Of a stretch of 64,000 bases of DNA, positions 11,966 through 24,022 are shown piece by piece (position 1 is the first letter of the stretch; each line of letters opens with the position of its first letter). The DNA lies in assembly GCA_016802295.1 (NCBI GenBank), contig JAESIW010000180.1, forward strand, positions 4,261,975 to 4,325,974. The letters are read 5' to 3'. A model generated the notes under the pieces. The model saw only the letters and a list, made by a program, of their open reading frames with translations, was not told where the DNA came from and searched no databases. A program made the translations under genes and the position numbers. This DNA comes from Brachionus rotundiformis. Lineage: Eukaryota > Rotifera > Eurotatoria > Ploima > Brachionidae.

Positions 11966-14900
11966 TTTTGATTCAATTTTTTGTTAAATAATGTCTAAAT
12001 GAATCTTAAAAAATATTTTTTTAAATAAATTAACTAAACTAAAATCTATTAGACTAGAAACAGTGAGAAACATGGCAAATTAGTGCAATTATTTTAAAAG
12101 AAATCAATCAAGCTATTCAATTTTTGACTTATCGAATAATATTATTTGAAAATGAAAAAAAAAATATTTTTTTGAAAATAATTTTACAAATAAAAGGAAA
12201 ATAAATGTTTTCTATTAATTCTTTTTGAAATAAATCAATTAAGTATCATATATTTTTTTTAATACTCCATTAGTACCTAATTAAAAGCGTTAACAGCGGG
12301 AAACAAACACAAGGATATGCCACTCGAAATGGTATCTTATTTTAAAATTTTTAATAAGCTTAATAAAAAATGATATGTATATATATTTTGCTATTAATTA
12401 TTCAACTTAAATACTAATTATTCGTAATATTATGACTCAAGGTTTATTCAAACAAAATTAATTTAATTAAATAATTAAGGAAAATCTTTCCAGCTTTTAT
12501 TTCCGTGATTATTTAGGTTTTGGTTGAATAAATTTAATTTTGAAACCCTTATGAAAAAAAGTCAAAGTGGTGGTATATTTTTTTGATTCTCAACTAAAAT
12601 AAAAATATTGAATCATTTTGAAAATATTTAAAATAATTCCCTTTCTGATACTATCTAAAAATTTAAATGTATCCAGATACATTTATTAATAATTTTCATT
12701 ATTTCGTTTGTCTATTAAAATAAAGCACTATTACGATGTAACAAAAAAAAATAAAAATAAAATCAATTTAAATTTAAAAAGATATATTTAAGCTTTTAAA
12801 TGGTATTTTATTTGTAATGTCTATCACAAAAATAATATTGTTTTTTTTTTTTAATTGAATAATATATACTTTATTGATTATATACAATTATCGACAATGT
12901 ATGCGTAATTTTTATTGCTTTTTATAAAAGCTTCGAAATTAAAAATGACAAAAGCCGAAATGCAAGAAATTCTAAATCAAGTCTTGAGAATCATCAAATA
13001 TATTTCCTTAAAGACAAGTATCAAAACAATCCACAAAGAGCTAAAAATCGACCTGATTGATGACCGAGCAACAAGCTTTTTTCAAAATTTATACCCACCA
13101 GACAAAGCCACGAATTAAAATCTCTCGAGATCCAGGATTTTCTGCTTCAATGATCTCACAGAAACAATATAAAGTACAAAACACCCTTTGATTCAATCTT
13201 AATCACACCAAACTCTTAGCAGAAACTTAATTTAACCATCTATATATAATATAAATATTAATTTTTCTACTTTAATTGTACACATTTAATTAAAACAAAT
13301 TTTCTCTTAATCATATTTCAAACATGTGGGCTGAAAAAAAGGCTCTGCTATTCGGACTTGCCCAAGAAAAACTTTTCTTAAATTATTTATAAAAAGAATT
13401 AAGTGAAATAAAAATGGTAAGTTCGTTTTTAGGATAAAATTAAATTATAAAATTATAGAATAAACGTTATTAATTTATATTTTATAATTTATTTTAAATA
13501 AATGATTATAGAAACATTAATGCTCTCATCTATTTGTTAAAATCCATTACTTTATTGAAGCTTTAATTTTAGCTTTTAAACTTAAAAATCTAAAATATTT
13601 AGATTAAATAACTAATCACAAGATAATTCTCTAATTACTAGTCTAAAACGAAAAATATATAATCGGTTAAAAACATAATTATTATTTTATTTTATATTAT
13701 TGTATAATTGATTGTCTGTACAAAATCACCCTAAATACTTAAATCAAATTAAAATTTAGAAAAAAATAATATTTATTAGAGACAAATGCACAAATTCCTG
13801 TTTGTTTTGTGATAATTAACTAATTTTTTATTTCCAAAAGAATATAATTAATTAATTAATTAATTCGATATTTTCAGGTAAACGTATCCTTTAATAATAA
13901 TCTTTTGTCATTTTCTAAATTATTATAAAATTATAAACTGCTAATGTACCTATTCAAATTAATGGTTAGAAATCGGATTGAAAAAGTAAATGCAAAGCTC
14001 TATCATCAATTTTTTTAACATTAAGTAGGAATTTGAATCTTTTGTAAATGTTTAGTGAGAAAAATTAACAATTATAGTTATTGAAATTTTCTCAGGTATT
14101 ATTTATTTAATTAAGGATCATTTTGATACCTCATCAAATTATGGTCTCGTATATCGTTTCTCGTATAAGTTGATCTTTATAAATTTTTGAAAATCGATTT
14201 TAAAAATCTAAAAAGTTAATCATTTAAGAAAAAAATTTGAAAAAATCCTCTGCTGAATGAAAATTTCTATGAGTCTAGAACCTTAAATGAATTTCAATAA
14301 AGTGTTAAATTGATTCTTTTTAAAATCTCAAAATCAATTAATTTGCTATTTTTCAATGAGATGAATTAAAAGTCACAATCGAAATTCGAATATCCGATTA
14401 AAAAGATAGAATTAATCGAAAATTTCAATGAAAAATAATTCTTACTCTCTTGTTATCTCTAAGATTTATGATAAACGGATAATTGCCTGCATTTTGAATT
14501 TAAGGATACAAATGTAATTAAATGATAATCTACAATAACATGATTCAATATTTAAAAATACTATTTAATTTTTTAATTCGAAAATAAACACAAAAAGCAA
14601 ATTCAAGAATCATTTTCAAAAATTGAATTAAAATGCTTAATTAAATTAATTAAAATAATTTTGCATCATCGAAATAGTTATTTTGATTTTATCAGTCTTT
14701 TATTTATACAAAAAATGTAATTTTTTAACATACTTAAATTTTAAATAAAATAATTTTAGCTAAAATTCTTAGATAATAAGATCCAATTATATTTTCATGA
14801 TAAAAAAATTAGGTTTTTTTGATAGATTAATATCAATTAATTAAGTTTTTCAGTTTAGAAGAGATAAAAATTGAATTTAAAAAACATGGTTTTTTTTCAA

Positions 14901-16746
14901 GATAAACTTGCTATGAAATTTAAGAAATAAAAATAATTATTTAATTTGAATTAAAAATTGATAAAAGATGCCATTTTACTTTTATTTTAAAGTAAATTTT
15001 TTTTCAAATTAAGTTAAAGGCCATATAAAAAAAAATTTTCATAAATCAAAGGCTCATTATTATTAAAAATTCTTAAAATGTTTTTTAATTATACTGGTTT
15101 TTCATGACCTTTTTAATCTAAAACCTAATTTTACTTTTAAATATTCATTTTTCTTTCAACTTTAAATAAAAATATTTTAGTAAGTTTTTAGTTGTTTTTA
15201 GAATAATAATGTCTTACTTATTTAGCATTTTCTTTGACTATAAATAATATCAAAAAAAGTCAGTTTTAATTTGTTTAAAACCTCGATTCAATTTTAATAA
15301 GTTAATTACCATTGGCCTTAAAAAAATTAAAGAAAGATAATTTAAACAACATTAATTTCATATCTTATTTATTTTGATTACGATTAATACACTTCTTTAA
15401 AAAAAATTGCGTATATGTGAAAAAAATTAGTTTTTAGATTTAATATTTTCTTCTCGTATTTTTTCGCCTAAAGGTTAGTATCAACTTTAATAAATTAATA
15501 TCATCATCTTTTTATGTATTTTAGCAAATAATGAAAAAAGACAAAAAAATTTTACAATTATGATTTGTCTTTTATCTCAATTTGGAAAAAAATAATATTA
15601 GATTTATAAAATATGAAGTAATTTCAATAAAATTATTTTTTAACTGTCAGATATATTGCATTCAATCGATTTTAACCCCCGAAGTTGAATCTTTTCCTCA
15701 AGTATATTTTTTTAGTCAACTACTTTATTAAATTAGGATTCCTTTTTAATAAATTTGCCCTTGATAAATATAATAATCTTGTTTATTAATTCAAAAATTA
15801 CAAAGAATAAACCGAATAGATTGGGACCTTGATAAAAAAATTTATGGTCTAGATATAATTTTTAAAAGCATTTCGAATTAAAAAAGTTTTAAATCTTTAG
15901 TGTCAATTTTATTATTTACTCAATTATAGAAAAGATTATTATCTTTAATATCGAGATCGAAACGCCATAAGTCTTATTTACATTTGAATCGATTCCAGGC
16001 CATTCAACTCTAAGTTTACTATCAACCTAAATTTTTATGCTTAATTTAATATTTCAAGATTTGAAATCTCAGCTAAATCTTAAACAATTTTTCTAAATTA
16101 TAATTTTCTTGTTTAAACAACATTCACTCCAAAATTTAACCCATTTAAACATAAAAAGTATAGATAGTTGTTCTAAAATAATATTTTCACGTAACCAAGT
16201 GCACAAAATGCTGATTAAATAAATAATATGTTATGGTAATAATGCATGGCAAATTAATTGATACACAATGCAAACACGTTCTATCTAAGAAGGAATCGTT
16301 ACGTTTTTGCATTTTTCAGAAAAAAATTTACGATTTAATGAGTATATATTTATTGAAAATTTATTCATAATTCAAATCCAAATGCAGATCCAAAATTTTT
16401 TATTTTACTTTTTTTTTAATGTATTTTTTTGCATAATTTGCATTTTTAGCTTGAATTTATCTTTATCTATGTTGAAAAGACGATTCTTAAAGAAACTTGA
16501 GACCAGTGTTACGTTGCTTTGGAACTGATATGAAAATATCTAATCTTAGCAGCCATTAGGAGTGTTTTTAATTACTTGAAAGATAGATAGAAAAAAAATA
16601 AATTAAATTTTTATTTTATTTTAGAATTTATGTTTAATTGCTCGATTAGGCATTTATCTCAAGTCTTTAAATAAGTCCATAGTCAAGTCACTTTAATTTA
16701 GCCGAAAATTTTTGGATTAGTCGAAACATAAATTGGCATAAGTTCA
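11966..16746. other. Gene-poor AT-rich stretch
   Basis: Apart from a LINE scrap at 12945-13195 I see no gene. Short open frames such as that at 16307-16528 are of low-complexity hydrophobic composition and are treated as chance. There is an (AATT)n tract at 13848-13865. The right end should contain the ATP13A promoter. Confidence 0.55.
12945..13195 (+). mobile_element. 3' fragment of a non-LTR retrotransposon ORF
   Basis: The reading MTKAEMQEILNQVLRIIKY, then TIHKELKIDLIDDRATSFF, matches the region after the RT domain in LINE ORF2 proteins, which usually reads as 'QNRxLRIIxx...T...xHxxxKIxxxxxR'. After a stop at about 13118 another frame continues with NNIKYKTPFDSIL, also typical of this tail. 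It is a short, frameshifted, dead fragment. Confidence 0.55.
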
Positions 16747-19700
16747 ATGGTAAAAGAAAAGAAGCCTGTGGAGTATATCAATCATGGAACCGATGAGCAA
16801 ATGGTAATTTTATTTTTCAAATACTATAGATTGTGCCAACAACAAGTCACTTGAGATTCTATTTGCTATGGTTAATCAAATCAATATCTTTAGACCACAA
16901 GTATTTCGCTATTGACTTGTTTATTTATTTTTGAAACAATTTTACCATTTTGTCTTGATCTAACTATGGAACCAAATTTTTAATATTTCGTATTTTAGTT
17001 AAAAGCTTTTAAATTAAGGAAATATACGGATTCAAGAAATCAATTCCGTACATGATAATAACATGGTTTTTTATAACTTTGACATTTGGATTTTTGCGTT
17101 TGGTGTTTTATTGGAAACCCAATTGGATGCTTTTATGCACCCATAGGCAGTGTGATTTGGGCGAAGCAACAAGCATTTTACTTAGGGACAAATATCAGCA
17201 ATGGTTTGTGGAAAAGGTCGAAACTATTGTCAAACCAAACAGGTTATTTTTAAAAAAATCTAATTAGGAAATATCTAATAAACCATCTTTAAAAGTGAGG
17301 ATAACAATGAAGATGTCGATTCATTAGATCTTAGCTATAGTACGAGAAACAGTATGCAAAGAAGCTATTCCCAATCGAAAAGGACATTCACAAATCAGTT
17401 ACCGGTATGAATTTTGATCAATTTAGAAAAATAATTTTTTTTGAAAACCAATTAAATATGTAAGTTAAATGATAAAAAATATTTCGAGGCTTTAAAAGAC
17501 CTTATGCACTTATTTAAATATATTGGCTATTAAAAAAGAAAAAAAAGCTTAAAGATTTAAAATTTAAACTGTAAATTAAAGACAACCTATGAGGATAATA
17601 CGAATGAAAAAGAGTCGTTTATTAGCGATCAAATAGCTACTCAAAAGGTAGGTACCTGTACTAAAATGCTACGACTATTAAACCCCGTTTATTGTTTTTG
17701 ACTAACATTTAAATGTCTTTTTGTTATTTATTGTTTTATTTTTAACATTTTTGTTTGATTAATATTTCCAATTGGATTGTGGTGTACTAAAAATTTAATC
17801 ATTAAATTATTCTAGTTTATTATTTTTAGGAACAAATTATTAAGTTGTTTGTAAACAAAAAATTGAAATACATCTGGAATGAAGAGAACAAAAAATATGA
17901 AAGACTTAAAGGACTTGAGGAGGATGTATCCATACATTATTTTCCACGATGTAGAGGACTGACTGCCGATGAACAAGCTGACAAGTAAGCTCTAATAAGA
18001 ATCTCTATAAACATGATTTATTAAATGAAAAAAACTTAAAGACGACTTGTTCATGGTGATAATTCAATCAAAATTCATTTAACTCCAATATTTGTACTTT
18101 TCTTTCGCGAAGTACTCTCGCCTTTTTACATTTTTCAGGTTTTCTCTTGTGCCCTGTGGTATTTTGATGATTACATGTACTATGCTTCTTGCATTGTCCT
18201 TCTGTCTGTCGTTTCCATTGTCTATTCATTATATTCCATTAGACAAGTAAAATCAAATGAAATTTAAATATGATAAATGTATTAATATTTTAATAAAGAA
18301 TGAACGAGCCTTGAGGGACATCATTCATCATTCTGGTACAGTCACTGTTTTTAGAAAGGATCCTTTAGGTGCACAAAAATTTATTGAAGAAGAAATACCT
18401 AGTGAAAACATTGTACCTGGAGATATAATCGCAATAAAAAATATGTCCATTATGCAATGTGATGCTGTGCTGCTTAATGGAAATGTAATTGTAAACGAGT
18501 CAATGTTGACTGGCGAGAGTGTACCAGTGACAAAAACTGCTCTAAGTAGCTCACGAGGTGCCTCGTTTAGCATGAGCCAGGACCAATTTAGCATGTCAAA
18601 AATAACACAAGATGTCAAATTGAGCATTAAAGAACATAGTAGGCACATTTTGTTCTCAGGCACTCAAGTAATTCAAACCCGCTATTATGAAAGTGAGAAA
18701 ATAAAAGCCGTAGTTTTAAGAACTGGTTTTAATACAACCAAAGGTGAACTTGTTCGTGCCATTCTTCATCCAAAGCCAGTCGATTTTCACTTTAATAATG
18801 ATACACACAAATACATTGGTGCTTTATCTTTGATAGCCCTAATGGGAATGATATTTTCCATGGTCTTGAAAATAATACGCAAAAATCCTGCTGTTGACAT
18901 AATTAAACGATCCTTGGACATAATTACCATCGCTGTGCCACCCGCTCTACCGGGTGCTCTTACTGCTGGTTTGATTTATGCTCAAAATAGGCTTAGAAAA
19001 CAGAAAATTTACTGTATCAGTCCTAGAACAATTAACATAGTAGGTGCATTAAATACTTTTGTATTTGACAAAACTGGAACACTGACCGAAGATGGTCTAG
19101 ATTTGAAATGTGTTTTGCCAGTAAAAAATGTCAAAAGTGAAAATGGAGAAGAGATCTATTTTGGCGATGAAGTGCGTGATGTCTCTGAATTCGATGAAAA
19201 AAACATTATGTTACAGGCTATGGCCAGTTGTCACTCAATAACTAGAATTCATGGTGATCTAGCTGGTGATCCACTCGACTGTAAAATGTTTGAATTTACT
19301 AAATGGGATCTGAATGAACCAAATCAGGAAGAAACAGAAAATTTTGACACCTTTGCACCAACAACTGTTCGACCCAAGTACAAAAGATATGACACCGACG
19401 ATCCATATGAAATTGGTATTATAAAACAATTTCCATTTTCATCCTCCTTGCAGAGAATGAGTGTGGTCGTCAGAGTTCTGGGAAATAAAAATTTTGTTAT
19501 GTTTAGTAAAGGCTCGCCAGAAAAAATTGGTGAATTGTCAAAGCCTGAGAGTTTGCCGAAAGATTTTCAAAAAATGCTAACCTATTTCACTCATGAAGGC
19601 TATCGAGTCATAGCTGTAGCCAAAAAACATATTGATTTAAGCTTTGTTAGAGTCCAAAAGATAGAAAGAGAAAAATTGGAGAATGACTTGGAATTTATGG

Positions 19701-22700
19701 GTTTAATTATAATGGAAAATCGACTCAAGCCAGAAACATGTTCGGTGATAAATAAACTAAAAGCAGCCAATATAAGAACTATTATGTGTACAGGAGATAA
19801 TATTCTCACCGCTTTGAGTGTGGCAAGAGATTGTGATATGATCGACGAAGAAGATCGAGTTATCATTGTGGAAGCTAATCCTGGAGAAGATCCAAAGTTT
19901 AGCTATGCGGAAATTGTTCGTCAAAAAGTAAAAGAAATTGAATTCGATCCAAAAGTAAGTTAAATATATTATTTTAATTCTTTGCAAGTCTTTCAATTAA
20001 TTATCTTATCATTTTTTAAGAACATAAAGCATTTAAAAAATTATAAGTCTAATGTTTTATAACTTGTGATAAGATTTAAAGCTTAAATTTTAAATTTTAG
20101 TAGAAGTAGAGCTATATCAAGTTATTTTATAACTTATTTTTAAAACTAATAAAATTTGATAAATTAAATTTAATTTATCAAAGTTATGGAAAATTTTAAA
20201 TGCATTGAAAATAAAAAAGATTTATAAGAATTTAAGATTAACATTTTTCCGCTCACATCAAAACTGTAGAATCAATAAACTTAGAAGAAAATTTTAAAAG
20301 GAAAAATTTAAAACAGTTCGTAATCGAAAGTTACATTTTATATAGATTAATATTAATAGATAAAAATAAAATTTTAATTTAATTTTTTAACTTTTATTTA
20401 AAATATTTTTGATTCTTTCAGTCAAAGAAATTATATGAAAAGGACAAGAGTTCTCATTTTCATTTTGCTGTTGGTGGTAAATCTTTTGACGTAATTAGAA
20501 ATGAACACAAAGAATTATTTAAAAAAGTAATTTTTTTTATTAGAATTTTTAAAATTATATATATATATATATCAATTTAATTTAAATAAAAAAAGTTGGC
20601 CGTTCGTGGAACTGTTTTTGGCAGAATGAGTCCAGAGCAAAAGCAACAATTGATTGAACTTCTACAAGACTTGGGGTAAGAAAATTATTAACATTTAGTT
20701 ACACATTGACACTTAATTTTTTTGTACATTTTTTTATTTTTTGATTGCTACTTTTATCTTCTTCACTGTAAAAATTTCTGAGTCTTTTATTCTGAAAATT
20801 TTTATTCTCGTGGACAATTTCTCCAGGATGTTTGAAATTCATTCGATGTGGTTGGTCAATAGATACTTTTTTGCACTTGAGGATATTTATAAAAGCTGTT
20901 CGAAACGATTTATTAAACATTGTGTAAACAATAGGATTAGCCATGCTGGACATGTAACCCAACCAAAGTATAAATGAGTAAACTAATGGCTCATATTTTG
21001 AAAATATATCTTTGACACATTCTTCACAGAACCCACTTGCTATGTTCAGCACAAAAAATGGACACCAAAGACTCACAAAAACAATAAAAATAATTATCAA
21101 TACTTTGAGCGCTTTTTTTTCATTTTGAGCTATCTTTTTTATAGATTGATAGTTTACAAAAGAGTATCGTGATTGTCTACTAGAGTTGGTTTGATTTGAC
21201 GACAGGTTGGCTCTTTGGATTAGCGCTTTTTCTGATATACTCTTTGGTCTGGTCAAAATGCTGTCATTAGAATCGATTTCTAATTGCATTTTAGTCTGTA
21301 TTAGTAAGCCTTCAAGTACACTAGAAAATGTCTTTTTCTGAAATAGACGAAGATTTTCTTCAATCTTAAGTTTTTTGTCGACCAATTTTCGGTCCAAAAC
21401 TTTTTTGAGAATGCGAATGGTGGATACATAAGCAACAAGCATCACAAAAAATGGCAAATAAAAAGCAAATAAACTTCCATAAATTCTGAATTTTTTATTA
21501 AATAAATGGCAAATTTTTTTACTTGAGTCGAAAACATTGCTTGAATCCATTAGACCCAAGAAAAAAATTGGCGAACAAATAATAACTGAGATAAACCAAA
21601 CAATTATTATTTTAACCAAGGTAATTCGTTTTGACTTGTTGCGGCCGTATTTAAGCGGAAATTTGATTGTAAGATATCTGTCAAGGGCCATTGTGCTCAT
21701 GTGATAAATAGAGGATGTACAACAGAGAACGTCTAAGCTGACCCATATGCTGCAAAATGTTTTCCCTAAGGGGTAATAACCAAGTATCTCGGACAAGAGA
21801 CTTGATGGCATCACAAATAAAGCTACCATAAAATCAGCAACTGCAAGCGATATCAAAAATAAATTTGTTCTTGTTTGTAGTTTTCTTTCCCGGAACACTG
21901 CGGCACAAACGAGGGAATTCCCGAATGCTGTGAAAATTATTACTTAAAATAATGTTTGAAATTTTATGAAAAATAGTTAAATAATTAAATATATTGAAAT
22001 TTTAAATTTTCTTAATTTAGAAAAAAATGCAATTTCAATTAATTTCTTACCTACAAATAAAAAAACAAATACAATCCAATTGAATATGCTAAAATTATTA
22101 ATTTCATCTATCTGATCTGAAATATTCTTCTTTTGAATGTTTTGGTCAATACAACGCTGGTAATTTTTATCGTTCAATAAGGTGATGTTTTGGTCTAATT
22201 TTGATAGTTTATCGATAAAATCTGAAATTAATTGCATCACTAAATCTATTTAATAAAACTGAATTTTTTGAGTAATTATTGAATAATAAATCTAAAATCT
22301 CAAGATGTATTAATATAAAAATCTAATAAAAATTCAAATAAATTAAATATTTTTGTTTAAGAAAGAACTCAAATTGCGGAAAGCTTTTTTTTAATTTCTT
22401 CCTTATGAATTTTTTTGAAAAAAAAATACATTTTACAGTTATTGGATCAATAAAGCTATTGCTTTTAAGATAAATTTCACATATCTATCATATATCTAAT
22501 TAAATCCTTAATGAATCTTTTTAGAAAATCCTTGGAGAAAAAGCGACTATTTAACTCATTTTTTTATTTAATAACTATTTTTATCTTAAGTTATTTTGTT
22601 GGTATGTGTGGCGATGGTGCCAATGATTGCGGAGCTGTAATTTATTACTAGATCATTAAAATTTAAGAATTTAATATTAAATTTCAAAGCTAAAAGCTGC

Positions 22701-24022
22701 AAATTCCGGTATTTCATTGTCAAACGCTGAAGCCTCAGTAGCAAGTCCATTTACATCAAAGAATCCTAATATTGAATGCGTACCAACTACTATAAGAGAA
22801 GGTCGTGCTGCTCTGGTCACATCTTTTGGAGTTATTAAATTCATTTGTATGTATAGCTTGACACAATTTGTCTCAGTCATAATCTTGTACACAATCAATG
22901 CCGGAATCACCGACTTTGAATTTTTATACATAGATTTATTCCTAGTGACAATTGTTGCTTTTTTCTGTAAGTTTATTTTAAAAATTTATGATCAATTTTT
23001 TACCTAATCATTTTTTCTAGTCTCTCGAACTGAGGCCTTTCCAGAACTCTACAAAAAACCACCTCCTAACAAGCTAATAGCTTGGAGACCAATTTTGTCA
23101 CTTTTTGGGCACATGTTTCTCATTCTTGGAATTCAAGTTTTTGTATTTTTTTATGTTAAAAGTCAACCATGGTTCGAAGCTTATGAAGACAGTGACAATA
23201 AAAGAGACAAAAACTTTGCATCCTATGAAAATACAGCTGTTTTTACCGTATCTATGTTTCAATATTTGGCAGAAGCGGTCATATTTTCAAAAGGAGCTCC
23301 TTATAGACGAAGCATATTCTCTAATTGTAAATCAAAAAAAGCATTATTAAATGTTTTTAATTATCTTTTACTTAAGATCTGTTTATGACAGTCTTGGTAA
23401 TTTTGTTGATATTTTCATTAATTCTGGCCTTAGCATACATAAAACCAGTCTATCAATTTTTTACAGTAAGACATGACATTGTCATTTTGGCAATAAAAAA
23501 TTTATTTCTTTTAAGCTTCTTGTAATACCAGACGTCAAATTTAGATTCATTTTAGTCGGAATTGCTATTGCACACTTCTTTATATCGTTCATATTCGAAG
23601 TAATTATTTAATTTAATTACATAAAAAATGTTTTAATAATTTGATTCTAGAGTTATATAATAGATTCAGATTTTTTGATCGATTATGACACCAAAGATGA
23701 TTCACATAAACTGGAAGATGAATCTGAGTACAAATGCTATCCCAAAAAAGGCTCTAATAAGACCCCGTACCAAAAAATTGAAATTGAAATTAGAAAAGAA
23801 GCGCCACATTGGCCTCCAATTACAAAACCTTCGGACCAAGAGTCTAATCACATTCCTAATGGAAAACCAAATCAAATACTAGTTAATGAAAAGCCAAAAA
23901 AGATAAGAACTATTTCAGAAAGCCAGAAGAAATTGAGTGAGGAATTTGAAATGATAACAGAAAAAGTAACAGTTGTACCTTTGGAAAATGATAAAATGAA
24001 CATTGAGCTTACTAAAATTTAA
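16747..24022 (+). CDS. ATP13A: P5B-type ATPase (ATP13A2/3-like polyamine or cation transporter)
   Basis: Fifteen exons: 16747-16803, 17019-17242, 17296-17404, 17582-17647, 17830-17984, 18042-18246, 18299-19954, 20422-20526, 20596-20675, 22591-22636, 22690-22966, 23021-23326, 23377-23465, 23516-23599, 23651-24022. Together they encode 1276 residues (family about 1180-1250). P5B ATPases are late endosomal or lysosomal P-type pumps; ATP13A2 and ATP13A3 export polyamines. Visible motifs are the cytosolic N-terminal membrane-associated segment and WNEEN repeat-like region, actuator loop MLTGESVPVTKT, the P5B helix-4 signature VPPALPGAL, phosphorylation site FDKTGTLTED, hinge MCTGDN and MCGDGANDCGA. 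The C-terminus carries the six M5-M10 helices and a long charged tail. The key catalytic Asp is present. Intron 9 is 1.9 kb because it hosts another gene. ATP13A2 and ATP13A3 cannot be told apart here. Confidence 0.93.
20557..20572. repeat. (AT)n microsatellite
   Basis: A short uninterrupted AT dinucleotide run in intron 8 of the ATPase gene. Confidence 0.7.
20699..22240 (-). CDS. 5-HT2-like biogenic amine receptor nested in ATP13A intron 9
   Basis: Two exons, 22240-22051 and 21927-20699, join in phase to 472 residues. Exon 1 gives the extracellular N-terminus with N-glycosylation sites (NITL, NISD) and most of helix 1; the join restores VAFGNSLVC. Helix 2 has SLAVADFMVAL. Helix 3 has WVSLDVLCCTSSI, whose Asp is the amine-binding D3.32, followed by ALDRYLTIKFP (DRY). 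Helix 6 has SLWCPFFVLNI, and helix 7 has WLGYMSSMANPIVYTMFN, close to the 5-HT2 subfamily. Loop 3 is about 110 residues and Ser-rich. It should be a Gq-coupled plasma membrane receptor if 5-HT2-like; subtype is inference. The whole gene lies antisense within one intron of the ATPase gene. Confidence 0.88.

Noticed and set aside
13323..13389. Short ORF starting ATGTGGGCTGAAAAAAAGG
   Set aside because: Only 22 codons, no recognisable product; it may be LINE 3' sequence but nothing confirms it.
16307..16528. 73-codon open frame upstream of the ATPase gene
   Set aside because: Composition is Phe/Ile/Asn-rich as from random AT-rich DNA, with no family resemblance and no phase-compatible partner exon.
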